Below are positions 35,375 through 44,454 of a stretch of 64,000 bases of DNA, one piece after another. Within the stretch, counting starts at the first letter, position 1. Each line of letters opens with the position of its first letter. This stretch comes from JAJRRH01 sp047638815 (GTDB taxonomy: Bacteria; Bacteroidota; Bacteroidia; Flavobacteriales_D; JABDKJ01): positions 18,955-82,954 of the forward strand of contig JBLIMR010000004.1 of NCBI GenBank assembly GCA_047638815.1, in the 5' to 3' direction. The notes below the pieces were generated by a model. The model did not search any database. It worked only from the letters and a program-made list of their open reading frames with translations, and was not told where the DNA came from. The translations under genes and the position numbers were made by a program.

Positions 35375-36892
35375 TTACTCATACTTATCACTCAGACTCA
35401 CTCGGAGTTTCCTAGAATAATCCTCAACAAGCCATTTGATGTAATTAGGAGTGCTTTTACATATGCAATAGCTATATTGTCTCAGTCTATCCTCTATTTG
35501 ACCTTGAAGTAGCTCTATGAGGTCAATAGCCTCACTATGATCTTTTGAATTCTCCAAACACATTGTATGATGCTGATCTAGGGATAAATCCAAAGCAAAT
35601 TTCGGTCTTTTACCGGTTTTAATGGCGGTATCATAATGCTTACGCATATCAAACTTAATACTCTCTGAATTTGCAAAACGTTCCCTCACCTCTCTAGGCA
35701 TAACATATTTAAGGTGTCTTTCGATCTCCTCATCCGTCAAAAGGCTTTCATAATAATGCTCAGGAAACAAGAAGATTCTTTGCCAATCAATGCCTTCTTC
35801 CCAATATCCAAATCTGGATGCATTGTTCCCCAAATCAATAACTACAAATCTTGACTTCGTTTTTGTTACTCTTGATCCACGACCAATCATCTGAAAATAA
35901 AGCGTCAATGATTTTGTTGCCCTATTAAGAATTATACTTTCAACTGTTGGCTCATCAAACCCAGTTGTTAATATACTTACAGAAGTGAGTATTGCATCTG
36001 GCTTAGTCTTGAACCAATGTAGAATATCCTTTCTTTCTTTGGCCGTGTTTGTATTGTCAAGATGTTTTATCTCGTAACCAGCTTCTTCGAAAGTGAGTAA
36101 GACGTTTTTACTTGTTTTGATACCATTATTGAATATCAAAGTTTTTTTACCTTTACAGTTCTCCTCATAGGCGTAGAGGAGCTTTTCCTGCATAGGGTAG
36201 TCTGAATATAACTTCTCTGAAGATCCAACGGTATAATCACCATTAATTCCAATTTTGAGAGATTTCAGACTGACATTGTAACCATACGTTTCGGCACGTG
36301 CCAAAAATTCCTGTTCAATTAACGTTGAAATTGATTCGCCAACTATGAGTTCATCATAGTTTTCGTTCATCGGTAGTCTTATGTTTGAGCTAAGCGGAGT
36401 TGCTGTCACACCCAAAATAATTCCTTGTTCGAAGTATTTGAATAATTTCCTGAACGAATTGTAATGTGCTTCATCAATGATGACTAAGCCAATATCATTT
36501 ATTTCGAATTCCTCATCTTGAAGCCTATTGTTTAAGGTTTCGACCATTGCTACAAAACATGTGAAATCTTTTTGATCTGGCAATTCCTTAACCTTGGAAT
36601 TGATGATTTTGTTTTTCACCCCAAACTCACTCAACATGTTTGATGTCTGCGCACATAATTCTATTCTATGCGTCAGAATAAGCACTTTCTTACCAGTCTC
36701 TTCTATAAATCTCCTTGTGATTTCGGCAAAAATCACAGTTTTACCGCCACCCGTTGGCAATTGATAGAGTAGATTGAAACCTTCCTTCTTATCAATTATT
36801 TTGTTGAAAATTGTCTCTAAGGCTCGCTTTTGATAACCATAAAGCTTCTTACCGACATTTTCTACTACTGATTCTACTTCACTATTTTGCAT
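35375..36892 (-). CDS. Superfamily 2 DEAD/DEAH-box helicase (SSL2/type III Res-like)
   Basis: About 505 residues from the ATG at 36892. Motif I QLPTGGGKTVIF, motif II IDEAHYNSF, motif III GVTATPLS, motif V VSILTTGFDEP and motif VI QMIGRGSRVTKTKSRF. The C-terminal 130 residues (EHYYESLLTDEEIERHLKYV onward) are family-specific and lack a nuclease motif. It is an orphan helicase with no methylase or restriction partner beside it; a role in DNA repair or defence cannot be decided. The frame extends to 36955, but the later ATG fits better. Confidence 0.82.
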   Translation of the reverse strand: MQNSEVESVVENVGKKLYGYQKRALETIFNKIIDKKEGFNLLYQLPTGGGKTVIFAEITRRFIEETGKKVLILTHRIELCAQTSNMLSEFGVKNKIINSKVKELPDQKDFTCFVAMVETLNNRLQDEEFEINDIGLVIIDEAHYNSFRKLFKYFEQGIILGVTATPLSSNIRLPMNENYDELIVGESISTLIEQEFLARAETYGYNVSLKSLKIGINGDYTVGSSEKLYSDYPMQEKLLYAYEENCKGKKTLIFNNGIKTSKNVLLTFEEAGYEIKHLDNTNTAKERKDILHWFKTKPDAILTSVSILTTGFDEPTVESIILNRATKSLTLYFQMIGRGSRVTKTKSRFVVIDLGNNASRFGYWEEGIDWQRIFLFPEHYYESLLTDEEIERHLKYVMPREVRERFANSESIKFDMRKHYDTAIKTGKRPKFALDLSLDQHHTMCLENSKDHSEAIDLIELLQGQIEDRLRQYSYCICKSTPNYIKWLVEDYSRKLRVSLSDKYE

Positions 36893-37128
36893 GTATCTCC
36901 TTTGGAAAAAAAACCATGTAAAAATACGGCATTTATCTTCAATTATAAATTTCATTTCAGACTTATCAACATTTGATAGGTTATTTTTACGTTATAACTA
37001 AATATTTACTCCCATCAATTTGAATGTCAGTTTAAAAGAGAATTGGAGTTAGGATTAATTTGTTCAAATTAATATTCAAGCCATGAATATATTTAGTCGA
37101 AATTCAGTTTTAGAGGATCTTTTGAAAA
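36893..37128. other. Non-coding stretch upstream of the helicase gene
   Basis: About 236 bases with only short frames. It should hold the helicase promoter, but no clean TAnnTTTG box at a convincing distance was found. Confidence 0.35.
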
Positions 37129-37167
37129 TAAAAAAGCCGAATCACATTACGTGAAACGGCTTTTTTA
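37129..37167 (-). terminator. Intrinsic terminator downstream of a T9SS-protein remnant
   Basis: AAAAAAGCCG / CGGCTTTTTT plus CAC/GTG in the upper stem. It lies just after the stop codon of the remnant at 37182. Confidence 0.75.
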
Positions 37168-37181
37168 GTTTATAAGCTTCC

Positions 37182-37320
37182 TTATTTTATCACAAAAGAT
37201 CTTGTTGCTCTATCATTGTCACTAACAACTGACAAGAAGTATATTCCAGATAGAAGATGATAGATATATAACACTATGTATAATACATATTCAGCTCCAT
37301 GATCTTTCAACCTAGTGGCG
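37182..37320 (-). pseudogene. Tail of a T9SS-secreted protein gene (remnant)
   Basis: Read leftward, a frame ends HLLSGIYFLSVVSDNDRATR then SFVIK and a stop at 37182-37184. This is the conserved last strand pair of a T9SS sorting domain (LxSGIYFLxV ... FVIxK). Upstream residues (LKDHGAEYVLYIVLYIY) are less typical and no domain continues beyond about 37330. With the terminator just downstream it marks the 3' end of a deleted gene. Confidence 0.55.
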
Positions 37321-37460
37321 CGATAACTGCAAACTCTGTGTTATTGGAAATTATTTCGTCATACAGAAGAATGTTAGATCACTCTTATTTGTACGTTTAT
37401 TTTATGATTTGGTTACCATAACATTATGGCCTAATGAAATATTATTTGTCCAGATTTAAT

Positions 37461-38165
37461 TTACATCGAAAGAAGCTGGCAGGCAACAATTCCTGCTGTC
37501 TCACTTCTCAGCCTATATTCACCTAAACTTACGCCTTCAATGTTAGTGCTCCTAGCTTTCTTTAGTTCCGACCTACTGAAACCGCCCTCTGGACCGATTA
37601 GGATGGTCACAGAACCTTTTTTGGAACTAAGCTTCCCTTTCGCCTCATCATGACAATGAGCTATGAGCTTATGATCTGTTGCAATTGATTCAATAAGTTC
37701 ATCAAAACTTGTAATCTCTTCTAATACGGGTTTCCACAATCGACCAGACTGTTTCATTGCAGAAACCAGAATCTTGTCCAAACGTTCATTTTTGATGCTC
37801 CTACGCTCACTGTTTTCACAAAGAAATGGTATGATTCGTTCTACACCAATTTCAGTTGCTTTCTCCAAAAACCATTCAAATCTGTCAATGCTCTTTGTGG
37901 GTGAAATCGCAATTGTAATCTGAGATTCTATTTTCTTTTCTTCTAAAATCTTTCGCAGCGTAATTACAGTCTTTTTCTTGTCAGCGTTGGTAATATCACC
38001 AATCATTAAAAGACCTTTGCCGTTTGTGACCTTAATCTCATCCCCTAAATTACTCCTTAGCACTTTAATCAAATGATGAGACTCTTCGGCATCCAACAAA
38101 AATTCACCTAGCTGAACCTTGAGCTTCGGTGCGTAAAACAATCTTGATTCTTTGACAACTTTCAT
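37461..38165 (-). CDS. rsmE: 16S rRNA m3U1498 methyltransferase RsmE
   Basis: About 234 residues from the ATG at 38165 (MKVVKESRLFYAP). A PUA-like N-terminal domain (DAEESHHLIKVLRSNLGDEI) is followed by the SPOUT fold with trefoil-knot motifs ILIGPEGGFSRSEL and LGEYRLRSETAGIVA that bind S-adenosylmethionine. It methylates U1498 in 16S rRNA. The frame extends to TTG 38177, but that codon sits beside the pckA terminator hairpin, which supports the ATG. Confidence 0.92.
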   Translation of the reverse strand: MKVVKESRLFYAPKLKVQLGEFLLDAEESHHLIKVLRSNLGDEIKVTNGKGLLMIGDITNADKKKTVITLRKILEEKKIESQITIAISPTKSIDRFEWFLEKATEIGVERIIPFLCENSERRSIKNERLDKILVSAMKQSGRLWKPVLEEITSFDELIESIATDHKLIAHCHDEAKGKLSSKKGSVTILIGPEGGFSRSELKKARSTNIEGVSLGEYRLRSETAGIVACQLLSM

Positions 38166-38181
38166 ATTATTGGGCAAAAAA

Positions 38182-38212
38182 AAACCCCTTCACAAAAATA
38201 GTAAAGGGGTTT
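38182..38212 (-). terminator. Intrinsic terminator of pckA
   Basis: AAACCCCTT / AAGGGGTTT stem with a 13-base loop and a run of T in the leftward direction. It separates pckA from rsmE, only about 17 bases before the rsmE ATG. Confidence 0.8.
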
Positions 38213-38231
38213 CAATTTTCAATAATTATTC

Positions 38232-39842
38232 TCAGTTTACCCCAACCTTCGGTGCAGCATTCATAATTTCTTCACTTGCTTCCGAAGCAAATACCGCGAA
38301 ATTTGCAACAAATTTCTCAGCGAGTTCATTGGCTTTTTGATCATATTTATCCCTGTCACTCCACGTATCTCTAGGATTAAGAATTTCAGATGGCACATCT
38401 TCACAAGATTTTGGCATGTTAAGTCCAAAAATTGGATGAATGTGATAATCAACCCCATCAAGATTTCCCTCCATTGCTGCAGTAATCATCGCTCTTGTGT
38501 ACTTCAATTTTATTCTGGATCCAACACCGTACTCTCCACCACTCCATCCAGTGTTTATCAACCATACATTGACTTTGGCTTCGTCCATCTTCTCCCCTAA
38601 CATCTCAGCATATTTCGTTGGGTGTAATGGTAAAAATGGTGCTCCAAAACATGCGGAAAATGCTGTTTGTGGTTCATTGATTCCAGCTTCGGTTCCCGCA
38701 ACCTTTGCAGTATAACCAGAGATAAAGTGATACATGGCCTGCCCCCTTGTCAACTTTGAAATTGGAGGTAAAACGCCAAAAGCATCAGCTGTTAAAAAGA
38801 AAATATTCTTTGGGTTTTCTCCTTTCGAAGGCACCATAATATTATCGATATAGTGAATTGGGTAACTTACTCTAGTATTCTGAGTAATGGTGTCATCCGT
38901 ATAATCTGGTCTGCTACTATCACCATCAAAACCGATGTTTTCTAATAGTGCGCCAAACTTGATGGCATTATAAATTTGAGGCTCTCTTTCTTCTGAGAGA
39001 TCAATAGTTTTAGCATAACACCCTCCTTCGAAGTTGAAAACTGTGTTGCCATACCAACCATGTTCATCATCTCCAATCAATCTTCTTTTAGGATCAGAAG
39101 ACAAAGTTGTTTTACCTGTTCCAGACAATCCAAAGAAAATTGAAGTATCTCCATCTTCACCAGTATTTGCAGAGCAATGCATAGACAATACATTGTGCTC
39201 GTGTGGTAAGATAAAGTTCATCACAGAGAACATTCCTTTTTTGATTTCACCTGTATATCCAGTACCACCAATAAGGATTGTCTTCTTGCTAAAACTAATT
39301 ACTGCAAAATTATGTTGTCTTGTTCCGTCCACAGCAGCATCCGCCATGAAACCCGGTGCATTAATAATATGCCATTCAGGACTAAAGGATTTAAGCTCTT
39401 CAATTTCCGGACGTAAGAACATATTATACGCAAACATTGACGACCAAGGAAACTCAGCAACCAATCTTAATTTCAAACGATATTTCTCATCCGCTCCTAC
39501 ATATGCATCTCTGACAAAGACCTCTTTCCCTGCAAGATATTTCACCATCTTTTCTTGGAGTTGATCAAATTTGCCAGCATCGAATTTCTTATTGACATCA
39601 CCCCACCAAACGGTTTCTCGAGTGACATCGTCTTCGACAATGAATCTATCTTGAGGTGATCTTCCTGTGAACTCACCGGTATCAATAGCAAGAGCCCCTG
39701 TGTTAGTCAAGAGCCCTTCTTCATTAATTATAGTATCTTCTGTTAGTTCTGCTGGGTCAAGATTCCAATATGCTGTTTCGATATCAGATAGACCCAAATA
39801 GTTAAGATTGGCATTATCAGCCATTCTACCAAAATGTTTCAT
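38232..39842 (-). CDS. pckA: Phosphoenolpyruvate carboxykinase (ATP)
   Basis: 536 residues. P-loop GLSGTGKTTLS, metal/oxaloacetate motifs LIGDDEHGW, FEGGCYAKTIDLS and GGTGYTGEIKKGMFS, and a C-terminal NTGWSGGEYGVGSRIKL. It converts oxaloacetate to PEP with ATP, the entry to gluconeogenesis, in the cytoplasm. Length is normal. A -7 box lies at 39923-39930 and the gene is transcribed alone, ending at the hairpin at 38182. Confidence 0.96.
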   Translation of the reverse strand: MKHFGRMADNANLNYLGLSDIETAYWNLDPAELTEDTIINEEGLLTNTGALAIDTGEFTGRSPQDRFIVEDDVTRETVWWGDVNKKFDAGKFDQLQEKMVKYLAGKEVFVRDAYVGADEKYRLKLRLVAEFPWSSMFAYNMFLRPEIEELKSFSPEWHIINAPGFMADAAVDGTRQHNFAVISFSKKTILIGGTGYTGEIKKGMFSVMNFILPHEHNVLSMHCSANTGEDGDTSIFFGLSGTGKTTLSSDPKRRLIGDDEHGWYGNTVFNFEGGCYAKTIDLSEEREPQIYNAIKFGALLENIGFDGDSSRPDYTDDTITQNTRVSYPIHYIDNIMVPSKGENPKNIFFLTADAFGVLPPISKLTRGQAMYHFISGYTAKVAGTEAGINEPQTAFSACFGAPFLPLHPTKYAEMLGEKMDEAKVNVWLINTGWSGGEYGVGSRIKLKYTRAMITAAMEGNLDGVDYHIHPIFGLNMPKSCEDVPSEILNPRDTWSDRDKYDQKANELAEKFVANFAVFASEASEEIMNAAPKVGVN

Positions 39843-39922
39843 AATAGGTTTTTGGTTTCCCCTTGAAAAAAAACTTCATAGGCCTCATTGACCGTTGGAG
39901 AAACTATTTCTTATGTATGGCT

Positions 39923-39930
39923 GCAAAAAT
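39923..39930 (-). promoter_or_regulatory. -7 box (TATTTTTG) of pckA
   Basis: Read leftward, TATTTTTG fits TAnnTTTG, about 80 bases before the ATG. The 39931-40209 stretch beyond it shows nothing else on the minus strand. Confidence 0.4.
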
Positions 39931-40184
39931 AACTAAACTAACAAAGCATTAAAACCAAAATGTTCTATTAATTCTGCACAAATTACAATGGGAAATTCGA
40001 AAATGACTCAAGAAAACATTGTATAACCCTGACAATTTGAACTTTAAGTAATTGTTAGCAACTTAAACTTATTTAAACATATTCTTTAAATTCTCCTTAA
40101 ACCTCAAGGAATTCAGTCATTTACAGACTTTTTAATTACTTATAAATTTTCTTGCAAAACTTAAGTTTTATTCAAACCTTATTT

Positions 40185-40192
40185 TAATTTTG
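40185..40192 (+). promoter_or_regulatory. -7 box (TAATTTTG) of the 35-residue membrane protein
   Basis: TAATTTTG fits TAnnTTTG and ends 17 bases before ATG 40210. Confidence 0.45.
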
Positions 40193-40209
40193 TCCTAAAA
40201 TAAATTGAA

Positions 40210-40317
40210 ATGGGAGGACATTCAGAACCACAAGAAAACGAAATCTTAGGACCAGTACTATTTGCAATCACTATTGCGGCTATTCTTGTAATGGTTATTT
40301 ATTTCTGGAGCAGATAA
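40210..40317 (+). CDS. Small single-span membrane protein (35 residues)
   Basis: MGGHSEPQENEILGP is followed by one hydrophobic helix (VLFAITIAAILVMVIYFW) and SR. A short acidic N-terminus, a positive C-terminus and a promoter-like box support a real gene. It resembles small accessory subunits of membrane complexes in size and layout, but I do not recognise a family. It ends just before the convergent LPP20-like gene. Confidence 0.6.
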   Translation: MGGHSEPQENEILGPVLFAITIAAILVMVIYFWSR

Positions 40318-40318
40318 T

Positions 40319-41653
40319 TTATAGCTTCTCCAATATCTGAGTTAGATCCAAAAGGACATCTGATGTAAGAAAGCTATTCAACCTACTGCCTAATTCTCTC
40401 AAAGCCAAATCCTTTGATGTTTTCGTAAGGACAATCTTACGTCCGACATACCTCTCTATTCCATCACCAAAATTCATTATCCATTGTCCTGTGATTTTCA
40501 CATGACCAGACTTCTCTTCTTCAGTGTACTTAATTACTGGAGTAATATTGATTATACTTTCAGACCAATTTTCTTCAAAGTTCATTGCGCTGGATGCTAT
40601 CCCGGCCTTAAACATTTCAAACGCTTTTTGATCCCAAATTGAATCCGAATTTTTAATTACATTAAATTTAGGGTAGACTCTATTTATTTTTACCCTTTCA
40701 TTGATCAATTGTATTTTCTGATACAGCATAGCACAGACATTGTTACCCTGCGTTAGCAAATGTTCGAATAAATCAATTCTAAGAGTGACATATGGGTTAC
40801 TCAGCTTTGCAGGTAAATTGGCCACCAAGACACTGTAGCCATTGACAAGTATATTTTCATTTCTTACGCCAGCAACATCAATCGATATGTTAACATTACC
40901 CGTTTTCTCATTTCCTTGTAGAACTTCGAAGCTCAAAATTCCAACGTAATTATTGGCATGATTTAGTAATACTTCTTTATTCGGGTCACAGTCAATCGAC
41001 ATTTCATTTCTTAATGCCAACATTTCATCAAATATGACTTTATCTAGATTTTTAATCAAATCCTCACCTTCGTAATCAACTGGAGAGTACAGGTATCCCT
41101 GAATGGTTACTAAGGCTTTGGAATATTCTATGGCCGCTTTCATAGGATTGCGCAATGACCTATATATTCTTGCTGAATCCAAATGTGCCACAGCCAATTG
41201 TAAAGAGCTTTTTTTAGTTTCATTCCTTAACCTTTCGTATTCCTTTTTGTCCATTCTGTAACAAACCGAGTAATCATTAGTCGATTTATAAGTAGAGAAA
41301 GTTTTCATATTTATAATTTCCTTGACTATTTCATTCTGTTGAGATCTACTGACTACCTCTTTTCTTAAATCCTCCTTAATTATCTCCTCTAACAGTTCGC
41401 CAAATTGCGCATCTGACACTTTATATATTTCTGATGCCATTTTCAACCTCCCCTGCCGCTCTGCTTGGTTCGCACTTTCTGCAATAGAGCTTGATCTGGG
41501 TACCGTAACAAGCACTTGATAACTTTCTTCATCAACTGTTAGGCTTTCAATCCATTTGATTTTTTTCTTATCCACAGACACAGCACTTTCATGGACTTTA
41601 CAGCCAGAGAATAAAACTAAGGCAATGAAAATAGATGTGATTTTTACAGTCAT
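40319..41653 (-). CDS. LPP20-like lipoprotein
   Basis: About 444 residues from the ATG at 41653. Lipobox VLFSGC. Residues 30-170 match the LPP20 pattern: an IESLTVDEESYQVLVTVPRS strand, an AERQGRLKMASEIYK helix and STNDYSVCYRMDKKEYERLR. The middle is helical and TPR-like (HLDSARIYRSLRNPMKAAIE). The last 200 residues are beta-rich with no match I can name. It is probably outer-membrane attached, with unknown function. Confidence 0.68.
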   Translation of the reverse strand: MTVKITSIFIALVLFSGCKVHESAVSVDKKKIKWIESLTVDEESYQVLVTVPRSSSIAESANQAERQGRLKMASEIYKVSDAQFGELLEEIIKEDLRKEVVSRSQQNEIVKEIINMKTFSTYKSTNDYSVCYRMDKKEYERLRNETKKSSLQLAVAHLDSARIYRSLRNPMKAAIEYSKALVTIQGYLYSPVDYEGEDLIKNLDKVIFDEMLALRNEMSIDCDPNKEVLLNHANNYVGILSFEVLQGNEKTGNVNISIDVAGVRNENILVNGYSVLVANLPAKLSNPYVTLRIDLFEHLLTQGNNVCAMLYQKIQLINERVKINRVYPKFNVIKNSDSIWDQKAFEMFKAGIASSAMNFEENWSESIINITPVIKYTEEEKSGHVKITGQWIMNFGDGIERYVGRKIVLTKTSKDLALRELGSRLNSFLTSDVLLDLTQILEKL

Positions 41654-41803
41654 ATATAGATAACGTTTACAATTTAAAGATAGCATGGAATAATATTCTT
41701 TTGTGTAAAATGATAGGTAAAAAGACTGATGGTCTTTAAGAATTGTTTAACATATATTAATAATAGGACCTATTACAGGCTATCCCAATACATACAGATA
41801 TAT

Positions 41804-41811
41804 TACCTTTG
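41804..41811 (+). promoter_or_regulatory. -7 box (TACCTTTG) of the TonB-dependent receptor gene
   Basis: An exact TAnnTTTG match ending 15 bases before ATG 41827. It overlaps the alternative TTG start at 41809, which argues against that start. Confidence 0.55.
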
Positions 41812-41826
41812 CGAATTAATTTGAAT

Positions 41827-44256
41827 ATGGCTTTTCTAAGATACATTATTACTTTTTTAATCTTTTTCATTGCACTTGGGGCATGGTCTCAGGAAGGTAG
41901 AGGCCCTGGAAAACGCGGTCAAAGCCTTACAATTAAAGGTGAGATCTTTGGTCAAGTCCTTGATTCTTTGACCAATCAACCAATGGAATATGTAACTGTT
42001 AGTTTAATGGATGCCAACAGTGGCTCTGTTGTTACTGGTATTATTACCACTGCAAAAGGCAAGTACAGTCTAACCAATGTGGGCGCGGGTATTTATAAAA
42101 TTCGATATGATTTTGTAGGCTACTCAAGTAAAACTGTTGGGCCTGTGGCAATTAGCAAAGAAAAATTAACCGCACCCTTGAAGGTAGTTAGACTACATTC
42201 ATCCATAGCTTTGGATGAAGTGGTTATTGCCAGCGGAAAACCGGAAGTTAGTTTTGATATTGATAAAAAGATCATTAATGTAGCAGATCAAGAAACGGAG
42301 TCAGGACAGACAGCTGTGGAAGTCATGCAAACAATACCAAGTGTATCTGTTGATATTGATGGTAATGTTAGTCTGCGTGGCAATGAAAGTTTCACTTTGT
42401 TGATAGACGGAAAGCCTACTGCAATGGATGTAAGTGATGCCCTATTAAGCATTCCAGCTAGCACGATAGAGAACATCGAAATTATCACAAATGCATCCGC
42501 CAAATATGAGGCTGAGGGCGTAAGCGGGATCGTTAACATCATCACAAAAAAGAAAAAGCTTGAGGGAACCAGTATGCTCAGTAATGTGAGTTATGGAAAT
42601 TTTGATAACTATAGTGGGGATGTTGCCGTCAATGTTAATAAAGATAAGTTTTCTTATAATTTCAATGCGGGATACAGCCATCGAAACAGACCAAGACTTG
42701 TTAATTCTGAGAGAATAAGCGCGAACGACTCTGTACAAACATTGGTTAAATCTTCAGGAGAAGATAGACGAAATGGCGGAAGGCAGAATGTAAGTGGCGA
42801 AATAAGCTACAGCCCAAATAGTGGAAATACCATTTCAATTGGTGGCTTGATTGGCAATATGTCTCATAACAATAGTGGTGAAATTGGATTCATTGAAACG
42901 CAAAATGGGGTGGTAACAAGAGATTACTTCAATGATGAATCAGCCATCAGGGAATTTAATATTTACAATGCAAACCTTACTTATAGACATAATATCAATC
43001 GGAATTCAAAGCATTACCTTGAGTTCAAATCAATTCTTAGAGCAAGAAGTGGAGATGAAGAGGTAATCACCCAATACATAGATCAAGGGATACTAACTGG
43101 TGCGAATAGATACACAGAATCTGGCCCTACAGACATGGTGCGATTTAATCTAGATTATTCTAAGGAAATAAATGCTGATAATACATTCGAAACAGGGGGC
43201 CAAATGCAGATTGGAGAAAGTGGTGATGTCGGGAAGAACTATACCTTGGATGTAGATTTGGATGAATACATTCTCAATCAGGATTTAAGTTCTGATGTGA
43301 ATTACACCCGAGACATTACGGCAGCATATGCCTTGTATAGAGGAAAACTCAGCAAACTAGGCTACCAATTTGGTATTAGAGCTGAACAAACAGAACGAGA
43401 CATTAGTTCTGACAACTTCGAAGATTTTGTAAAAATAGACCGCTTGGACTATTTTCCATCAGCTCACTTATCGTATGAGTTGCCACATGATCAACAAGTC
43501 ATGGTAAGTTATAGTAGAAGAATTAATCGACCAAGAAGTTGGTATTTCGAACCTTTTTTGACTTGGCAATCGGCCTATCAATTGCGAACGGGCAATCCTG
43601 ACCTCCAACCCGAATACATCAATGCCTTGGAGTTGAATTGGAACAAGTCATTATCAAAAAAAGGAAGTATATCTATTGAAACTTATTTTAGAAATGTTGA
43701 AGATGTAATTAATAGAATCAATGAGGTATATGAGGATAATATATTGCTACGTAAACCATTTAACGTTGGTAATTCTACTTCATTCGGTATTGAACCGGCC
43801 ATTAACTTAAACGTGAAAAAATGGTGGAAATTAAACTTGGGTTTCAATTTTTATGATTACACAATAAAGGGAACTCTGAATGATGTGAATTTTGATCAAC
43901 ATTCATTCAACTGGAGCGCAAGAATGAGTAACAACTTTAAGCTTGGTAAGGATTGGAAATTTCAACTTTCACCTCAGTATAACAGTGCGACTGTCACTCC
44001 TCAAGGAACAGCATCGGACAATTTCACTACCAATGCGGCCTTGTCCAAAAGCATACAGAATGGGAAATTCACTTTCGGTTTGCAAGCAAGAGATGTTTTT
44101 TCCACTTCTAGAAATGAAAGCGAATTCAATGTTGGATCCGTATTCATATATTCCATTAGAGAGCCCCGCACACCTTTTATTTCCCTCAATATTGCTCTGA
44201 AGCTAAACAACTATAAGCGTAAAATGGGTGGTGGAGGAAATGAAGATTCTTTTTAG
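41827..44256 (+). CDS. TonB-dependent outer-membrane receptor (outer membrane beta-barrel family)
   Basis: About 809 residues. A signal peptide (FLRYIITFLIFFIALGAWSQ) precedes a carboxypeptidase-regulatory-like domain (IKGEIFGQVLDSLTNQPMEY) and a plug (QTIPSVSVDIDGNVSLRGNE, AKYEAEGVSGIVNIITKKKK). The rest is a large barrel ending in ISLNIALKLNNYKRKMGGGG. This CarboxypepD_reg plus OMP_b-brl_3 type occurs in Bacteroidota with metal, peptide or siderophore uptake. The substrate is unknown and there is no SusD-like partner next to it. Confidence 0.88.
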   Translation: MAFLRYIITFLIFFIALGAWSQEGRGPGKRGQSLTIKGEIFGQVLDSLTNQPMEYVTVSLMDANSGSVVTGIITTAKGKYSLTNVGAGIYKIRYDFVGYSSKTVGPVAISKEKLTAPLKVVRLHSSIALDEVVIASGKPEVSFDIDKKIINVADQETESGQTAVEVMQTIPSVSVDIDGNVSLRGNESFTLLIDGKPTAMDVSDALLSIPASTIENIEIITNASAKYEAEGVSGIVNIITKKKKLEGTSMLSNVSYGNFDNYSGDVAVNVNKDKFSYNFNAGYSHRNRPRLVNSERISANDSVQTLVKSSGEDRRNGGRQNVSGEISYSPNSGNTISIGGLIGNMSHNNSGEIGFIETQNGVVTRDYFNDESAIREFNIYNANLTYRHNINRNSKHYLEFKSILRARSGDEEVITQYIDQGILTGANRYTESGPTDMVRFNLDYSKEINADNTFETGGQMQIGESGDVGKNYTLDVDLDEYILNQDLSSDVNYTRDITAAYALYRGKLSKLGYQFGIRAEQTERDISSDNFEDFVKIDRLDYFPSAHLSYELPHDQQVMVSYSRRINRPRSWYFEPFLTWQSAYQLRTGNPDLQPEYINALELNWNKSLSKKGSISIETYFRNVEDVINRINEVYEDNILLRKPFNVGNSTSFGIEPAINLNVKKWWKLNLGFNFYDYTIKGTLNDVNFDQHSFNWSARMSNNFKLGKDWKFQLSPQYNSATVTPQGTASDNFTTNAALSKSIQNGKFTFGLQARDVFSTSRNESEFNVGSVFIYSIREPRTPFISLNIALKLNNYKRKMGGGGNEDSF

Positions 44257-44399
44257 TGGTTAGATTTTTATTGGTAGATTCTTTAGTTTTTCATTATATA
44301 GGTGGTTAATTTATTTGTCCAAAGACTCGTTCATTTATTTAAGTATTTTGACTTTAATTGCTCTTATGTTATCGTGAACAAATTCCACATCTTAACTTA

Positions 44400-44429
44400 T
44401 TGTTCTTCCTTCATAAATCTTTAGTTTTG
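44400..44429 (+). promoter_or_regulatory. Promoter (TTG-N19-TAGTTTTG) of the hydroxybutyryl-CoA dehydrogenase gene
   Basis: TTG at 44400-44402 and TAGTTTTG at 44422-44429, with the 19-base spacing of Bacteroidota -33/-7 promoters, 25 bases before ATG 44455. Confidence 0.6.
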
Positions 44430-44454
44430 CGGAAATAAATCAATCAGAAATTTC

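Noticed and set aside
36892..36955. Longer helicase N-terminus (21 extra residues)
   Set aside because: The added residues are hydrophobic and unlike helicase starts; MQNSEVESVV fits better.
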